Shown: piece by piece, positions 8,277-18,176 of the stretch
Position numbering within the stretch: the stretch's first letter is position 1
How the letters are laid out: every line of letters begins with the position of its first letter
Assembly: GCF_904846625.1 (NCBI RefSeq)
Contig: NZ_CAJHBL010000006.1
Location: forward strand, 124,001 to 188,000
DNA: 64,000 nucleotides
Reading direction: 5' to 3'
Origin: Psychrobacter sp. JCM 18900
Lineage (GTDB): Bacteria > Pseudomonadota > Gammaproteobacteria > Pseudomonadales > Moraxellaceae
The notes under the pieces: model-generated
The model's database searches: none
Seen by the model: the letters and a program-made list of their open reading frames with translations, nothing else
Told to the model about the DNA's origin: nothing
Position numbers and translations under genes: made by a program

Positions 8277-9224
8277 CTAAACAGACGTTTTCTGCAAAAT
8301 ATAAACCACAAACTTTGCCTTTGTGCTAAATGCTTCTTTCTCTACTGCTGCCAGTAGTGCTTGTCTTTTTTCGCTGCGGGCACGGTACGCATAAGGTGTC
8401 ATCGTCATCAAATCAGCCAAATCCTCTGCGGATAATGTCAGCTCTGTACTGACACGGCAGGTCTCAACCAACGTAAAATATGGTGCCAATTCTTGCAAGA
8501 ATTTATCAGAATCATGCTCACGCACATCATCAAATAGCGCATCACGCATTGTTGCCAAATGCCCGATATCAGGTTTGGCAATGATTAAATAGCCACCATC
8601 CATCAATACATTATCAAATGCCTCGGGCAAAATAGGGCTAAAGATACTACTAATCCCCGTCATACTGTGCGGGTGTAATGGTAAATGTGCAGCACTGGTC
8701 ACTAATGGATAGACCGCTGTCGTTTTGGCAGTATCTTCTTTACGCGGCTGATACCATAGACGACCTGCTATTTTACTGACTTTGGCCAGCTCAACCACTG
8801 CAGGCTTACTGATGTCAGCGGCTATCAGTGTGTCTATAACATCCGATCCCATTTGCGCCATTGCCTGCGTGTAATAGCCTTCTCCGCAGCCAATATCAAG
8901 CCAATTGACTGGCTTATTATCTTGCTTATCTATTAACTCATCGTTAGATAGTAACTCTGTCATTTTTTGGCTAATTAGGTTTTGTAGCGGTGCGTAGTGC
9001 CCATGATTCAAAAACCGCTTACGCGCATCGATAGATTCTTGGCTATCACCAGGTGCTTTGGACTTTTTTTGTTGTACTGGCAGCAGGTTGACATAGCCTT
9101 GACGCGCTACATCAAAGGGATGTGAAGTCTGCTTAGGGTGCAAACTGCCATCACAACGCCAAGTATCTGCAGCAGGCTGTAGTGGTGACTGACAAAGTGG
9201 ACAAATAAATAACGACACGGGCAT
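8277..9224 (-). CDS. rlmA: 23S rRNA (guanine-N1)-methyltransferase RlmA
   Basis: SAM-dependent methyltransferase that modifies 23S rRNA at G745 (Gram-negative family). The N-terminal zinc-finger module has CPLC and a second C-x(n)-H pair (WRCDGSLH), followed by the family signature FDVARQGYVNLL. The Rossmann SAM-binding loop DIGCGEGYYT lies near residue 110. Total length (about 315 aa) suits RlmA, whose E. coli member is about 270 aa. I start at the ATG at 9224, giving MPVSLFICPLC; an in-frame TTG at 9260 would add 12 residues without an obvious reason. It stands alone after mraY, separated by a strong terminator, so it is unlikely to be part of the cell-wall transcript. Confidence 0.88.
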   Translation of the reverse strand: MPVSLFICPLCQSPLQPAADTWRCDGSLHPKQTSHPFDVARQGYVNLLPVQQKKSKAPGDSQESIDARKRFLNHGHYAPLQNLISQKMTELLSNDELIDKQDNKPVNWLDIGCGEGYYTQAMAQMGSDVIDTLIAADISKPAVVELAKVSKIAGRLWYQPRKEDTAKTTAVYPLVTSAAHLPLHPHSMTGISSIFSPILPEAFDNVLMDGGYLIIAKPDIGHLATMRDALFDDVREHDSDKFLQELAPYFTLVETCRVSTELTLSAEDLADLMTMTPYAYRARSEKRQALLAAVEKEAFSTKAKFVVYILQKTSV

Positions 9225-9281
9225 CTCAAAATGATAGCAATATGCTTCGTATTTTAACAAAATTCATGGGTTATGAGCGAC

Positions 9282-9318
9282 AAAAAGCCGTCTCAATCAC
9301 GATTGAAACGGCTTTTTG
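9282..9318. terminator. Rho-independent terminator downstream of mraY
   Basis: 17-bp stem with one mismatch (arms 9282-9298 and 9302-9318), flanked by A and T tracts. It ends the minus-strand cell-wall cluster, between mraY and rlmA. Confidence 0.85.
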
Positions 9319-9363
9319 GAGTTTTGCAAATTGATATCTATATAGATATTTGGCGGTTATAGC

Positions 9364-10482
9364 CTAACGCAGTTTTAGCGTCATTAGCCCAAGGATGACA
9401 AGAATAATGGCAATAATCCAAAATCTTGCCACCACTTGCGTTTCTTTCCAGCCAATTTCTTCAAAATGATGATGCAGCGGTGCCATACGGAAGACGCGTT
9501 TTTTGCGTAGTTTGTACGAGCCAACTTGCAACATCACCGATAGCGCTTCTGCGACAAACAAACCACCCATAATTGCAAAGGCAATCTCTTGACGGCTCAT
9601 CACGGCGATAGTACCTAGCATTGCGCCCAGTGCTAGCGCGCCAACATCACCCATAAAGACTTGTGCTGGATGCGCGTTGAACCATAAGAAACCCAGACCT
9701 GCTCCGACCATTGAGCCACAGACGATAATGACTTCGGAGTTATAAGGAATATAAGGCACATGCAAGTAATCAGCAAAGCGTACATCGCCTGATACATAAG
9801 CCATCGCGCCCAAACCTGCAGCAACGAGAACGACTGGCAAAATCGCCAAACCATCCAAACCATCGGTTAGATTGACTGCGTTAGAAGCGCCATTAATTAC
9901 AAAGTAGGTAAAGATGATAAAGCCAATACCAAATGGCACCGCTGAAAATGGAATCATCCAGTCTTTGAATACTGGCAATAGCAGATCCTGCATCTCGCGC
10001 GTGGTGTTGATATCGGGTTGTAGCGTGGCAATATAATACAAAGACACACCGACAAATAACGCACCCATAGATAGCCAAAAATACTTTTTGCGAGCGATTA
10101 AGCCTTTTGGATCTTTGTACTTAATTTTCAGCCAATCATCAGCCCAACCTACGGCACCGAAGATAACCATAACCACAAGCAAAATCCAAACATAAGGATT
10201 GTTTAGTCGTGCCCATAGTAGCGTCGATATACCAATCGCACTTAGGATCAATACCCCGCCCATAGTTGGCGTACCCGTCTTGGCTAAATGCGATTGAGGC
10301 CCATCATTACGAATGGCCTGACCATATTTGAGCGAACGCAAGTGCCGAATGACACGGCCGCCAAACATCATACTAAATACAAGGGCGGTAACAACTGCAA
10401 GCAATGCTCGCAGTGTCAACGAAGAAACCGCAGAAAACGGCGTATAATACTGGCCAAGCCAGCCGAACAACCAAACTAACAC
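9364..10482 (-). CDS. mraY: Phospho-N-acetylmuramoyl-pentapeptide-transferase MraY
   Basis: Integral membrane enzyme that transfers phospho-MurNAc-pentapeptide from UDP to undecaprenyl phosphate, making lipid I. 372 residues with about ten transmembrane helices, as usual. Signatures visible: TPTMGG near residue 72, the acidic loop [19 protein letters not shown], and [10 protein letters not shown] followed by the PLHHHFE motif near residue 335. The start is GTG, 3 nt after the murF stop, with its GGAG ribosome site inside the murF 3' end, so the two are translationally linked. It is the last gene of the minus-strand cluster; murD, ftsW and murG, which follow mraY in many bacteria, are not here. 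Confidence 0.97.
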   Translation of the reverse strand: MLVWLFGWLGQYYTPFSAVSSLTLRALLAVVTALVFSMMFGGRVIRHLRSLKYGQAIRNDGPQSHLAKTGTPTMGGVLILSAIGISTLLWARLNNPYVWILLVVMVIFGAVGWADDWLKIKYKDPKGLIARKKYFWLSMGALFVGVSLYYIATLQPDINTTREMQDLLLPVFKDWMIPFSAVPFGIGFIIFTYFVINGASNAVNLTDGLDGLAILPVVLVAAGLGAMAYVSGDVRFADYLHVPYIPYNSEVIIVCGSMVGAGLGFLWFNAHPAQVFMGDVGALALGAMLGTIAVMSRQEIAFAIMGGLFVAEALSVMLQVGSYKLRKKRVFRMAPLHHHFEEIGWKETQVVARFWIIAIILVILGLMTLKLR

Positions 10483-10485
10483 CGC

Positions 10486-11931
10486 CTACTCCTCTACTAG
10501 CGCATGAATAAGTGTTTCCATTCCCATGGAACGAGAGCCTTTGAACAACACAGTACAAGGCTTAGCTTGTTGCGCTTGCAAATACGGCTGTAAATACTGT
10601 AATAAACTGTCTTTGTCTACAAAAGCATGAGCACTAATATCAGACACCTCTTGCGCACCCGCGACGGTATAAGGAGCATACTCGCCAACACAAAGCAGCA
10701 CATTGATACCTGTAGTCGCAATAGTACGGCCCAAGCTTTGATGCTCGCTAATAGCAGCCTCTCCTAGCTCACCGATATCGCCCAGCACCATGACCTGCGT
10801 ACCTGTTTGCGCAGCCAATACTTTAGCAGCGGCACGTACCGAATGAGGATTGGCATTATAAGTATCATCAATGAGACGATGCATACCAAGTATCTGGCTA
10901 TTTAAACGACCTTTAGCAGGACGCGCATTTTCGAGCCCAATCACGATATCACTTACTTCAATATTTAGTGCATGCGCACAGGCAGCAGCAGCCAAGGCAT
11001 TATTAACATTGTGCTCACCTGCTAATGGCAAGTTGATATCATGGACTTGGTTACCGATATGTAGCTTAAATTCGCTACGTTCAGGCTCTACGTCTAGATG
11101 GCTTGCACTTACATCCGTATTACCAAAGCCAATCACATGCGAAGTATGCTTTTCAGCAATACGACGCAACTGATTGGTAAAATCATCCTTATCAGGAACA
11201 ATTGCAAACTGTGCGTCCGTCAACGTATGGTAAATCTCTGCCTTGGTTTGGCAAATACCTTCACGGCTACCAAATTCACCCAAATGCGCTGTACCGATGT
11301 TTAAGATACAGGCCACATCAGGCTGAACAATTTCAGTCGTATAAGCAATCTCGCCAATATGGTTTGCGCCCAACTCTAAAATAGCATAACGATGATGATC
11401 TGATAGCTCAAGCAACATCATTGGTACACCCAAATCGTTATTGAGGTTACCACGAGTGATTAAGGTCGGTGCCAATCTACCAAAAATACTGCCTAGCATT
11501 TCTTTGCAAGTGGTCTTGCCGCTAGAACCCGTAATAGCAATCACGGTTAAATCTGTATGCTGCTGACGACGATACGCTGCCAATTGACCTAGTGCCAAAC
11601 GAGTATCGCTGACTACCAATTGTGGAATAGCATTTGGGCCGGACAACAAGATAGGACGCGAGACGACAGCGGCAACAGCGCCTTTTGATATTGCTGTCTC
11701 GATATAATCGTGACCATCAAAATTATCGCCACTTAGCGCCAAAAATATATCGCCTGGCTTTATCGTGCGGGTATCGGTGGCTATACGTTTACTGGACAAG
11801 GCCGTCTGTTCTGCATGGCCTTGTGGTAGTTGCCAATGCCCATCGAGCGACGTGGTCGCTGCGAGCAGATTGTCCATTTGCCAGACATAGAGCCCTTGCG
11901 ACTGGGCAGTATTATCGGTGTCGGCTGTCAT
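10486..11931 (-). CDS. murF: UDP-N-acetylmuramoyl-tripeptide--D-alanyl-D-alanine ligase MurF
   Basis: ATP-dependent cytoplasmic ligase that adds D-Ala-D-Ala to UDP-MurNAc-tripeptide. 481 residues with the three Mur-ligase domains: an N-terminal uridine-binding part with DTRTIKPGDIFLAL, a central ATPase with P-loop TGSSGKTTCKEML near residue 137 and NLNNDLGVP, and a C-terminal domain with DDTYNANPHS and LGDIGELGE. The N-terminus carries about 25 extra residues. The ATG follows AAGG at good spacing. murE ends 82 bp upstream and mraY starts 3 bp downstream, consistent with one transcript. Confidence 0.96.
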   Translation of the reverse strand: MTADTDNTAQSQGLYVWQMDNLLAATTSLDGHWQLPQGHAEQTALSSKRIATDTRTIKPGDIFLALSGDNFDGHDYIETAISKGAVAAVVSRPILLSGPNAIPQLVVSDTRLALGQLAAYRRQQHTDLTVIAITGSSGKTTCKEMLGSIFGRLAPTLITRGNLNNDLGVPMMLLELSDHHRYAILELGANHIGEIAYTTEIVQPDVACILNIGTAHLGEFGSREGICQTKAEIYHTLTDAQFAIVPDKDDFTNQLRRIAEKHTSHVIGFGNTDVSASHLDVEPERSEFKLHIGNQVHDINLPLAGEHNVNNALAAAACAHALNIEVSDIVIGLENARPAKGRLNSQILGMHRLIDDTYNANPHSVRAAAKVLAAQTGTQVMVLGDIGELGEAAISEHQSLGRTIATTGINVLLCVGEYAPYTVAGAQEVSDISAHAFVDKDSLLQYLQPYLQAQQAKPCTVLFKGSRSMGMETLIHALVEE

Positions 11932-12013
11932 AATGATTACCTTATATGATGACTACTTAATTTTTATATTTAATGATCGATTTTTACTAATACATGTATC
12001 GAAAGCCAATCAA

Positions 12014-13729
12014 CTACACACGGTCAGCTTGATTCAATGCCTGCTGCAAAACAACACTATCATCGAAATCATAGCGAACGTTGTTAATCTCTTGATAGGT
12101 TTCATGACCTTTACCTGCGATGACCACAATATCGTCTACACCTGAGTGATTAACTGCATATTCAATAGCGGTTTGGCGGGCAGGCTCGATATGGGTTCGT
12201 TGATATTGCTCAGCTGTCATACCAGCCTGCATATCTTGCAAAATTACATTTGGGTCTTCGGTACGTGGATTATCCGCGGTCAAAATAACTTGATCAGCAC
12301 CTGCCAGACCTGCTTGCGCCATCAACGGTCGCTTGCCTGTATCGCGATCTCCGCCGCAACCAAATACCGCCCATAGCTGACCTTTACAGTGGGTTTTTAA
12401 ACTTGCCAGCACTTGGCTTAGCGCATCTGGAGTATGTGCATAATCAACGATAAAGCAGCCATCATTTGACGGTACACGCTGCATACGCCCAACTGCACCT
12501 TGCAACTGTGCAACAGCAGGTGCAATACGCTCAATATTTATGGCCAAGTCATCATCAAGTGCTACGACGGCTGCTATCGCTGCGAGCAAATTGGCTACAT
12601 TGAAGCGACCTAATAATGGACTGACAATCTCTATGTTGTCAGTTCTCTCATTGCCAAAATTAGTACTCAGATTTATTTTGACGCCTTGCAGACTTGGTAT
12701 GATATCAGCGGCAACAAAAGTAGCAGCTTTTGATGAATCCAAACTGTATGTCCATACCGTTAAACCGCTGACGTTTGCCGTATCTAACATAACCTGAGCA
12801 TGCTCATCATCGATATTAATAATGGCATGGGTCAAATCTGGGAAATGGGCTTTATCAAACAGCTTTGCTTTGGCAGCGGCATATTCTGCCATATCAGCAT
12901 GATAGTCTAAATGGTCACGGCTCAAATTGGTGTAAATCGCTACAGTGATAGGCATACCTTGTAGACGTTGCTGATCCAATCCATGAGAGCTAGCTTCTAA
13001 AGCCAATATTTCTGCCTGCTCTGTTCCCATTTGATATAAGAACTGTTGGACAGCTAAAGCATCGCCCGTGGTATGACTGGCTTGTACTAGAGCACCAAGT
13101 CTACCATTACCTGCCGTACCCATCACTGCGCTACTCTGACCCATCAACTGGGTAAGCTGTGCCACTAATTGACTGATGGTTGTTTTACCATTTGTACCAG
13201 TGACCGCAACCACGGTCGGTAGAGTCACTGGCTGCTGATATTGCAGGCGCGCTTGAATTAAGCTACCTAAAAAGTCGCGAATGTTAGGAACATATAAGAC
13301 AGGGCATGGTAATGCTGCTAGTTGCTGAGGTGCATTAGCAATACTATCTGTCTTAGGTTCACTATTGGTATTTAAGAGGTTGTTTGCTTCGCTCAGCAAA
13401 ACAATAGGGTCAATTTCTGAGAGAATAAACGCGGCTTGTTCAGCGGCTTGTAGTAGATAATCGCGACTTTTTTGAGGGTTGGCTGTTTGACTTTTTAACA
13501 GGATAAATACGTCATTCGCTTCCAATTGGCGATTGTCTAAGCGAAACTGTTGAAATGGAATATGGGCAATAGACTGGGATTGAGCTAAACCCGCCTGCTT
13601 GAATGCTTCCTGAATCGATGTTGCTATCATCGCTGTAAGCTGCTCAGCCAGTTTTTGCTGCTGGCTTTTATTGGCATCTATAAGCTGTTGTAAAGTAACA
13701 GTAGCGCTATCTAGCGATGATATAGTCAT
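12014..13729 (-). CDS. murE: UDP-N-acetylmuramoyl-tripeptide synthetase MurE (meso-DAP type)
   Basis: Adds the third stem-peptide residue to UDP-MurNAc-L-Ala-D-Glu. The P-loop TGTNGKTTISQL is near residue 191, the carbamylated-lysine region HTTGDALAVQ near 230, and the C-terminal motif is DNPRTEDP; in this family DNPR marks preference for meso-diaminopimelate, as expected for a Gram-negative. At 571 residues it is about 75 longer than E. coli MurE; the excess lies in a Gln/Ala-rich N-terminal part and a loop before the P-loop. The ATG at 13729 follows AGGAT. It lies between ftsI (67 bp upstream) and murF. Confidence 0.96.
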   Translation of the reverse strand: MTISSLDSATVTLQQLIDANKSQQQKLAEQLTAMIATSIQEAFKQAGLAQSQSIAHIPFQQFRLDNRQLEANDVFILLKSQTANPQKSRDYLLQAAEQAAFILSEIDPIVLLSEANNLLNTNSEPKTDSIANAPQQLAALPCPVLYVPNIRDFLGSLIQARLQYQQPVTLPTVVAVTGTNGKTTISQLVAQLTQLMGQSSAVMGTAGNGRLGALVQASHTTGDALAVQQFLYQMGTEQAEILALEASSHGLDQQRLQGMPITVAIYTNLSRDHLDYHADMAEYAAAKAKLFDKAHFPDLTHAIINIDDEHAQVMLDTANVSGLTVWTYSLDSSKAATFVAADIIPSLQGVKINLSTNFGNERTDNIEIVSPLLGRFNVANLLAAIAAVVALDDDLAINIERIAPAVAQLQGAVGRMQRVPSNDGCFIVDYAHTPDALSQVLASLKTHCKGQLWAVFGCGGDRDTGKRPLMAQAGLAGADQVILTADNPRTEDPNVILQDMQAGMTAEQYQRTHIEPARQTAIEYAVNHSGVDDIVVIAGKGHETYQEINNVRYDFDDSVVLQQALNQADRV

Positions 13730-13795
13730 AGATAAATCCTAAACAGTTAAAACGTGTCAGCTCAGTAGAACTGGACATTTAAAATAATTGAACGC

Positions 13796-15886
13796 TTACT
13801 GCGCTTCCGTTTTTAGTGGCTTATCCAAAGGCACATTATACAATCGTAATGCTTCTTTCATCACATTGTGGAAAACAGGTGCGACTGTGAGACCAGCATA
13901 AATCTGACCACGTGGGTCTTCGATAAGCATTACGCCTACCAGCTTTGGATTAGATGCAGGTGCCATACCAGCAAAGACATTACGATACTGATCCGTATAG
14001 TAACCACCTGCTGGGTTGATACGGCGCGAAGTGCCCGTCTTACCTGCCACGCGATAGCCATCAATAGCGGCGGCTTTTGCCGTACCACCAGGCTCTGTGA
14101 CGCTTTCGAGCATTTGCACGATAGACATCGCTTGCTCATGCGCCATAATGCGTCTGCTTGGCTGGGGTTTGTCAGTTTTGGTCAAGGTCAATGGATGCAT
14201 GACCCCGCCTGCCGCCAACGCTGAATAAGCCTGCGCCACCTGCGCTAGCGTCGCTTCCATACCATAACCATAACTGATCGTTGCACGACGTGAGGTCTCT
14301 TTTTCTTCTGGCGTCACGACTAGCCCACTACCTTCTCCTGGGAACTGTAACGGAGTCTTTGAGCCGAAGCCAAACTGTCGTTGCATATTGGTGATGGCAT
14401 CGGGCGGTAGCGACAATGCAATTTTGGTGGAGGCAACGTTACTAGACTTCTGTAGTAGCGTGGCCATGTTAATCATGCCCAAGTTGTTATGATCTCGAAT
14501 GGTATAGCCACGTACGCGAATCGAACCAGGATTGGTATCAATCAAGGTCGTTGGCGTATATTTGCCCGAGTCTAGCGCTGCCGCCACGGTAAACGGTTTC
14601 ATCACCGAGCCTGGCTCAAACACATCTAGCAGTGCGCGGTTACGCTGGTTTTCACCCGTCATCTCATTAAGGTTGTTTGAGTTAAACGACGGCCATGTTG
14701 ATAATGCCAACACTTCACCAGTCTGCACATCAACGATCATACCCGTTGACCAGCGTGCTTTTTGTAAGCGTCCAGCCTTTTCTAGCTCTTTATACAGCAA
14801 ATACTGTAAGCGCGAATCAATCGTCAACGCCACATCTTTACCGGGTACTTCTGGCTCGATTTGTTTGATTTCTTTTAGGCTGTTTTGTTTGGCGTCTTTT
14901 AGAACTAAAACTTTTCCGTCATCACCCGCCAGATCTTTTTCATACTGACGCTCAATACCAGCACGGCCTTCGTAACCGCCTTCAGGATCTTTGGCGTTTT
15001 GACCCATAAAGCCCAGCAGCTGTGCATTAGACTGTGGCTGTGGATAATAACGCTGAAAGAAATTCTTTTCGTAGACGCCAGGGAAATCAAGCGAGCTGAC
15101 GCTTTGGGCAATCTCAGGTGTAACCTTATTAAGCAGTGGCAAATAGTGCGAGCCTGCGCCAGATGGCAAAGCAGCTTTTACGGCTTTCTCATCGGTCACA
15201 TCGATACTGTCATCAATAGCCGTGACTTTTTTCAACTCATCGACCGAGATATTTGCAGCAGCGGCTAGCTTTGTCAGGTCCATATTATCTAGGCGCTTTT
15301 GCATACGCGCCTGTAATTGTGGACTGCTAGGATTGGTAATGATAATGCGCTTTAGCTCGTAATATTCACGAGAATAATCATGCGGACTAAACGAAACTGT
15401 CGCGAGCGGCGCACTGACTGCAAGCGGTAGATTATTACGATCGGTAATCATACCGCGATAAGACTTTTGGGTGCGCTCACTGGTAATGAGCTCATTGCCT
15501 TTATCTTGATAAAACTGTGCGTTGGCAACCTGAATATAATAAGCGCGGCTAATCAATAGCGCTAATATGACTAGCGCTAGACCCCAGACCATACGAAAAC
15601 GGTTTTTGTCTTGTTCGAAACCACCAAGAGCAGAAGCACCTGACGCTTTGCTCGAAAAAACCATTTTACTTTTGCGGTTCTTTACACTGGTATAAGCGCC
15701 TTGGGTGTCGCTTTTTTTAATGCGACCAAACAATTTGGCCTTACGATTGCTTGCAGCTTTATCGGGCTTGCTACTCGTTTGACCAGATTTAGCAGCACTG
15801 GCTCGGCGGAGAGGTTTGGTTACCTTGCCGCTGGCTGGTTTCTTACTAGTGTTTTTTGCGGTGGATTTAGGCTTTTTCTCACTCAT
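13796..15886 (-). CDS. ftsI: Septal peptidoglycan transpeptidase FtsI (PBP3)
   Basis: Class B penicillin-binding protein that cross-links murein at the septum. The first ~95 residues are a cytoplasmic Lys/Ser/Ala-rich extension (KKPKSTAKNTSKKPASGK), followed by one transmembrane helix (LALVILALLISRAYYI). Then come the PBP dimerisation domain and the transpeptidase domain with catalytic S-V-M-K (EPGSVMKPF), the SSN motif (LLQKSSNVASTKI) and KTGTSRR. At 696 residues it is about 100 longer than E. coli PBP3 because of the tail. Its ATG overlaps the ftsL stop by 4 bp (ATGA). It is a beta-lactam target; no resistance claim is made from sequence alone. Confidence 0.95.
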   Translation of the reverse strand: MSEKKPKSTAKNTSKKPASGKVTKPLRRASAAKSGQTSSKPDKAASNRKAKLFGRIKKSDTQGAYTSVKNRKSKMVFSSKASGASALGGFEQDKNRFRMVWGLALVILALLISRAYYIQVANAQFYQDKGNELITSERTQKSYRGMITDRNNLPLAVSAPLATVSFSPHDYSREYYELKRIIITNPSSPQLQARMQKRLDNMDLTKLAAAANISVDELKKVTAIDDSIDVTDEKAVKAALPSGAGSHYLPLLNKVTPEIAQSVSSLDFPGVYEKNFFQRYYPQPQSNAQLLGFMGQNAKDPEGGYEGRAGIERQYEKDLAGDDGKVLVLKDAKQNSLKEIKQIEPEVPGKDVALTIDSRLQYLLYKELEKAGRLQKARWSTGMIVDVQTGEVLALSTWPSFNSNNLNEMTGENQRNRALLDVFEPGSVMKPFTVAAALDSGKYTPTTLIDTNPGSIRVRGYTIRDHNNLGMINMATLLQKSSNVASTKIALSLPPDAITNMQRQFGFGSKTPLQFPGEGSGLVVTPEEKETSRRATISYGYGMEATLAQVAQAYSALAAGGVMHPLTLTKTDKPQPSRRIMAHEQAMSIVQMLESVTEPGGTAKAAAIDGYRVAGKTGTSRRINPAGGYYTDQYRNVFAGMAPASNPKLVGVMLIEDPRGQIYAGLTVAPVFHNVMKEALRLYNVPLDKPLKTEAQ

Positions 15887-16365
15887 TGTCCTGCCTCCGT
15901 CGCTGGTTCTTCAGGAGAGATGTCCGTAGAGGCACGTGGCCCAATAACGTCAGTCAAATCTTCATCTGAGTCTTCCGTAACCACTGGCACCAATGCAGTC
16001 GCAACACCAGGCTGGATAATCAGCTTATCCTTTAATGTTGGCGAATACATGCCCAATTCAGCAACCGCTCGACTGGCAATCTGCGGTGTAGCGCTAAAGG
16101 TTTGCTGCTCAATCAATAGACGCTGATGCTCTACTTGTAGTTTACGTTCTTGTTTTTTCATGTCTTGCAAGGTTTTGTAGTCCTGATGATATTGCTGAAC
16201 TTCTTCGGCAGTTTTGATACCACTCCATACAATCGTGGCTGCCAATAGCAGTAGCACGACCACATAAATGCTCACCACATTAAACCGGCGCACGAACAGC
16301 TCGCCGACATCGGTATTATAAGGTGTAGCAGTGCGGCGATTCGCAGGTTTGTCAGATATTGCCAT
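15883..16365 (-). CDS. ftsL: Cell division protein FtsL
   Basis: Small bitopic divisome protein that, with FtsB and FtsQ, helps activate septal synthesis by FtsI/FtsW. 160 residues: a short cytoplasmic N-terminus with FVRRFNVVSIYV, one transmembrane helix (about residues 30-50), then a Gln/Lys/Glu-rich coiled coil ending ASRAVAELGMYSPT, typical of FtsL. A Ser/Glu/Pro-rich tail of about 40 residues is extra. Position directly before ftsI, with an ATGA overlap, supports the call. Its own upstream gap of about 400 bp to rsmH is unusual. Confidence 0.9.
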   Translation of the reverse strand: MAISDKPANRRTATPYNTDVGELFVRRFNVVSIYVVVLLLLAATIVWSGIKTAEEVQQYHQDYKTLQDMKKQERKLQVEHQRLLIEQQTFSATPQIASRAVAELGMYSPTLKDKLIIQPGVATALVPVVTEDSDEDLTDVIGPRASTDISPEEPATEAGQ

Positions 16366-16774
16366 GACGATCTCAAAAAGGTGAACGTAAACGATAGAGT
16401 AGATAACGGATTGCGAAAGATGAACGTGTCATTATTCGGTCATACCATCGATAAATATAAAACCAAAGACACTTATAAGTGTAAAAACTAAACCTAAAAA
16501 ACCGAACATAGAAAATATATTCAATAGCTAATATATTTAGTAGCCATAAATCATTACAACTCATGGCTATCAATATGTCATACCAAAACCAAACACGTTG
16601 AATGGCTGTACTATATAAAACCATTCAACTATTAAGCAGATAAAAACTAACTGCTGAGCCTAACAGACAATATTTACAGATTTTTAACAGTGGCGTAGCC
16701 ATTAGGACATTTGCGCATCATTTAGACAAACATTAGCAATCTTATTCGACTATGACTTGTAGCATCATGTTGTT
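16366..16774. other. 409-bp gap between rsmH and ftsL with a 14-bp palindrome
   Basis: No convincing gene; a short open frame at 16373-16624 has no family resemblance and lacks a good ribosome site. The gap holds a perfect 14-bp palindrome at 16469-16482 (ACACTTATAAGTGT) and a 9-bp AT-rich inverted repeat at 16513-16538. It may carry a separate promoter for ftsL and the genes after it. Confidence 0.5.
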
Positions 16775-18019
16775 CTATGATTTTGTTGTCTGCTCATAAG
16801 CTGTGTCAGCACGCGTTGCCATACGCAGCCATGCACTACGCGCGCGCGGGTTCTGACTCGTCTCAGCTTTGCTTGGGCCAACACGTTTTGGTTTGCTAAA
16901 ATAGCGTGGACGATTCGGCGGCATTGGCAGGTTTTCGTCTTCTGGATACTGCCCTTTGCTATGGCGCTGCAAAAACTGCTTGATACGGCGATCTTCTAAT
17001 GAATGAAAGCTAATGACCGCAAGCTGCCCACCTGATTTTAAAATAGGAATGCTTTGCGCTAAAAAGTCGTCAACATCGCCCAGCTCATTATTAATAAAAA
17101 TACGCATGGCTTGAAAGCTTTGTGTGGCTGGATGTTTACCGCGTTGCCAGTTGGGATGCGCCACTTTGATCACTTCTGCCAACTCAAGCGTAGACTCGTA
17201 GCTTTCCATCTGTTTGATAGCGCGGGCAATACGGCGGCTATGACGCTCTTCGCCAAACTCATAAAGCACATTGGCCAACGTTTCATCATCGACTTTTTCA
17301 AGCCATTCCGCAACTGATTGGCCACGACTGGTGTCCATACGCATGTCTACTGCCCCGTCGCGCATAAAGCTAAAGCCGCGACTACCATCATCAATCTGCG
17401 GTGATGAAATGCCCAAATCTGCCATTAATCCATCAACTTCATTGATGCCCATAGCAGCCAGACTGTCGGTCAACGTTGCAAAACTATCATGAACCACACG
17501 CACACGGCTGTCTTTGCTTGCCAGCTCTTGCGCCACGCTAATGGCTGTCGGATCTTTGTCAAAGACAACCAGTGTTGCGTCATCGGCGAGTTGACTTAAT
17601 AGCAGTCGGCTATGGCCGCCACGGCCAAAAGTCGCATCAACATAGATACCACTTATATTTAAGCTATGTTGGTCGCCTGCTTTTTGCTTGGGCAAGGATT
17701 TTACACCCAGTACTGCTGCGACAGTCTCTTGCAGTAACACCGCATCATGGACAAAACTCAATTCATCAGACGTGATATCGCCCTCATGACGGGCGTGAGT
17801 AACATCCAGATCGACATCTTGCGTAGACGCATCCTTTACAGCAGAAGGACTAGACACTGACTCAGAGAGATCAGCGGCGGCAGAGGGACTGGCTTTCGAT
17901 TTTGGCTTAGACTTTGATAGGGACACAAACAACTCAATAGATGACGACCATACTGGCCAGTAATTAGATGAAAATAAACAAGTTATGACTTGCTTAGCAT
18001 TATTATCGCAAGGATACAC
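16775..18019 (-). CDS. rsmH: 16S rRNA (cytosine-N4)-methyltransferase RsmH
   Basis: Methylates C1402 of 16S rRNA at N4 using SAM. From residue ~95 it matches the family: HDAVLLQETV, VDATFGRGGHSRLLL (SAM loop), VDGLMADLGISSPQID, RGFSFMRDGAVDMRMD, then FQAMRIFINNEL and the C-terminal SFHSLEDRRIK. The first ~90 residues are a Ser/Ala/Asp-rich extension. No ATG exists in this part: GTG at 18019 gives the longest form, while a GTG at 17926, preceded by GAG, would remove 31 residues and is perhaps the better start. It heads the minus-strand cell-wall cluster; no mraZ lies upstream, where gltX diverges. Confidence 0.93.
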   Translation of the reverse strand: MYPCDNNAKQVITCLFSSNYWPVWSSSIELFVSLSKSKPKSKASPSAAADLSESVSSPSAVKDASTQDVDLDVTHARHEGDITSDELSFVHDAVLLQETVAAVLGVKSLPKQKAGDQHSLNISGIYVDATFGRGGHSRLLLSQLADDATLVVFDKDPTAISVAQELASKDSRVRVVHDSFATLTDSLAAMGINEVDGLMADLGISSPQIDDGSRGFSFMRDGAVDMRMDTSRGQSVAEWLEKVDDETLANVLYEFGEERHSRRIARAIKQMESYESTLELAEVIKVAHPNWQRGKHPATQSFQAMRIFINNELGDVDDFLAQSIPILKSGGQLAVISFHSLEDRRIKQFLQRHSKGQYPEDENLPMPPNRPRYFSKPKRVGPSKAETSQNPRARSAWLRMATRADTAYEQTTKS

Positions 18020-18176
18020 CTGTAGTCAAGCACTAGAAGGGCTTTTCATTAAAAATATCACATGTCTCTGTTATACTAGCGCTATATTTTACGCTATTTC
18101 TTAACATCGACTTCATATCTTTCATCGCTATTTATACTGATAGCTTATATCGATAGCAAACTTTGAGACTTTTACC

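Noticed and set aside
16373..16624. Minus-strand gene of 83 residues between rsmH and ftsL
   Set aside because: Aromatic-rich translation of AT-rich DNA, no recognisable motif, and it lies in a likely promoter gap.
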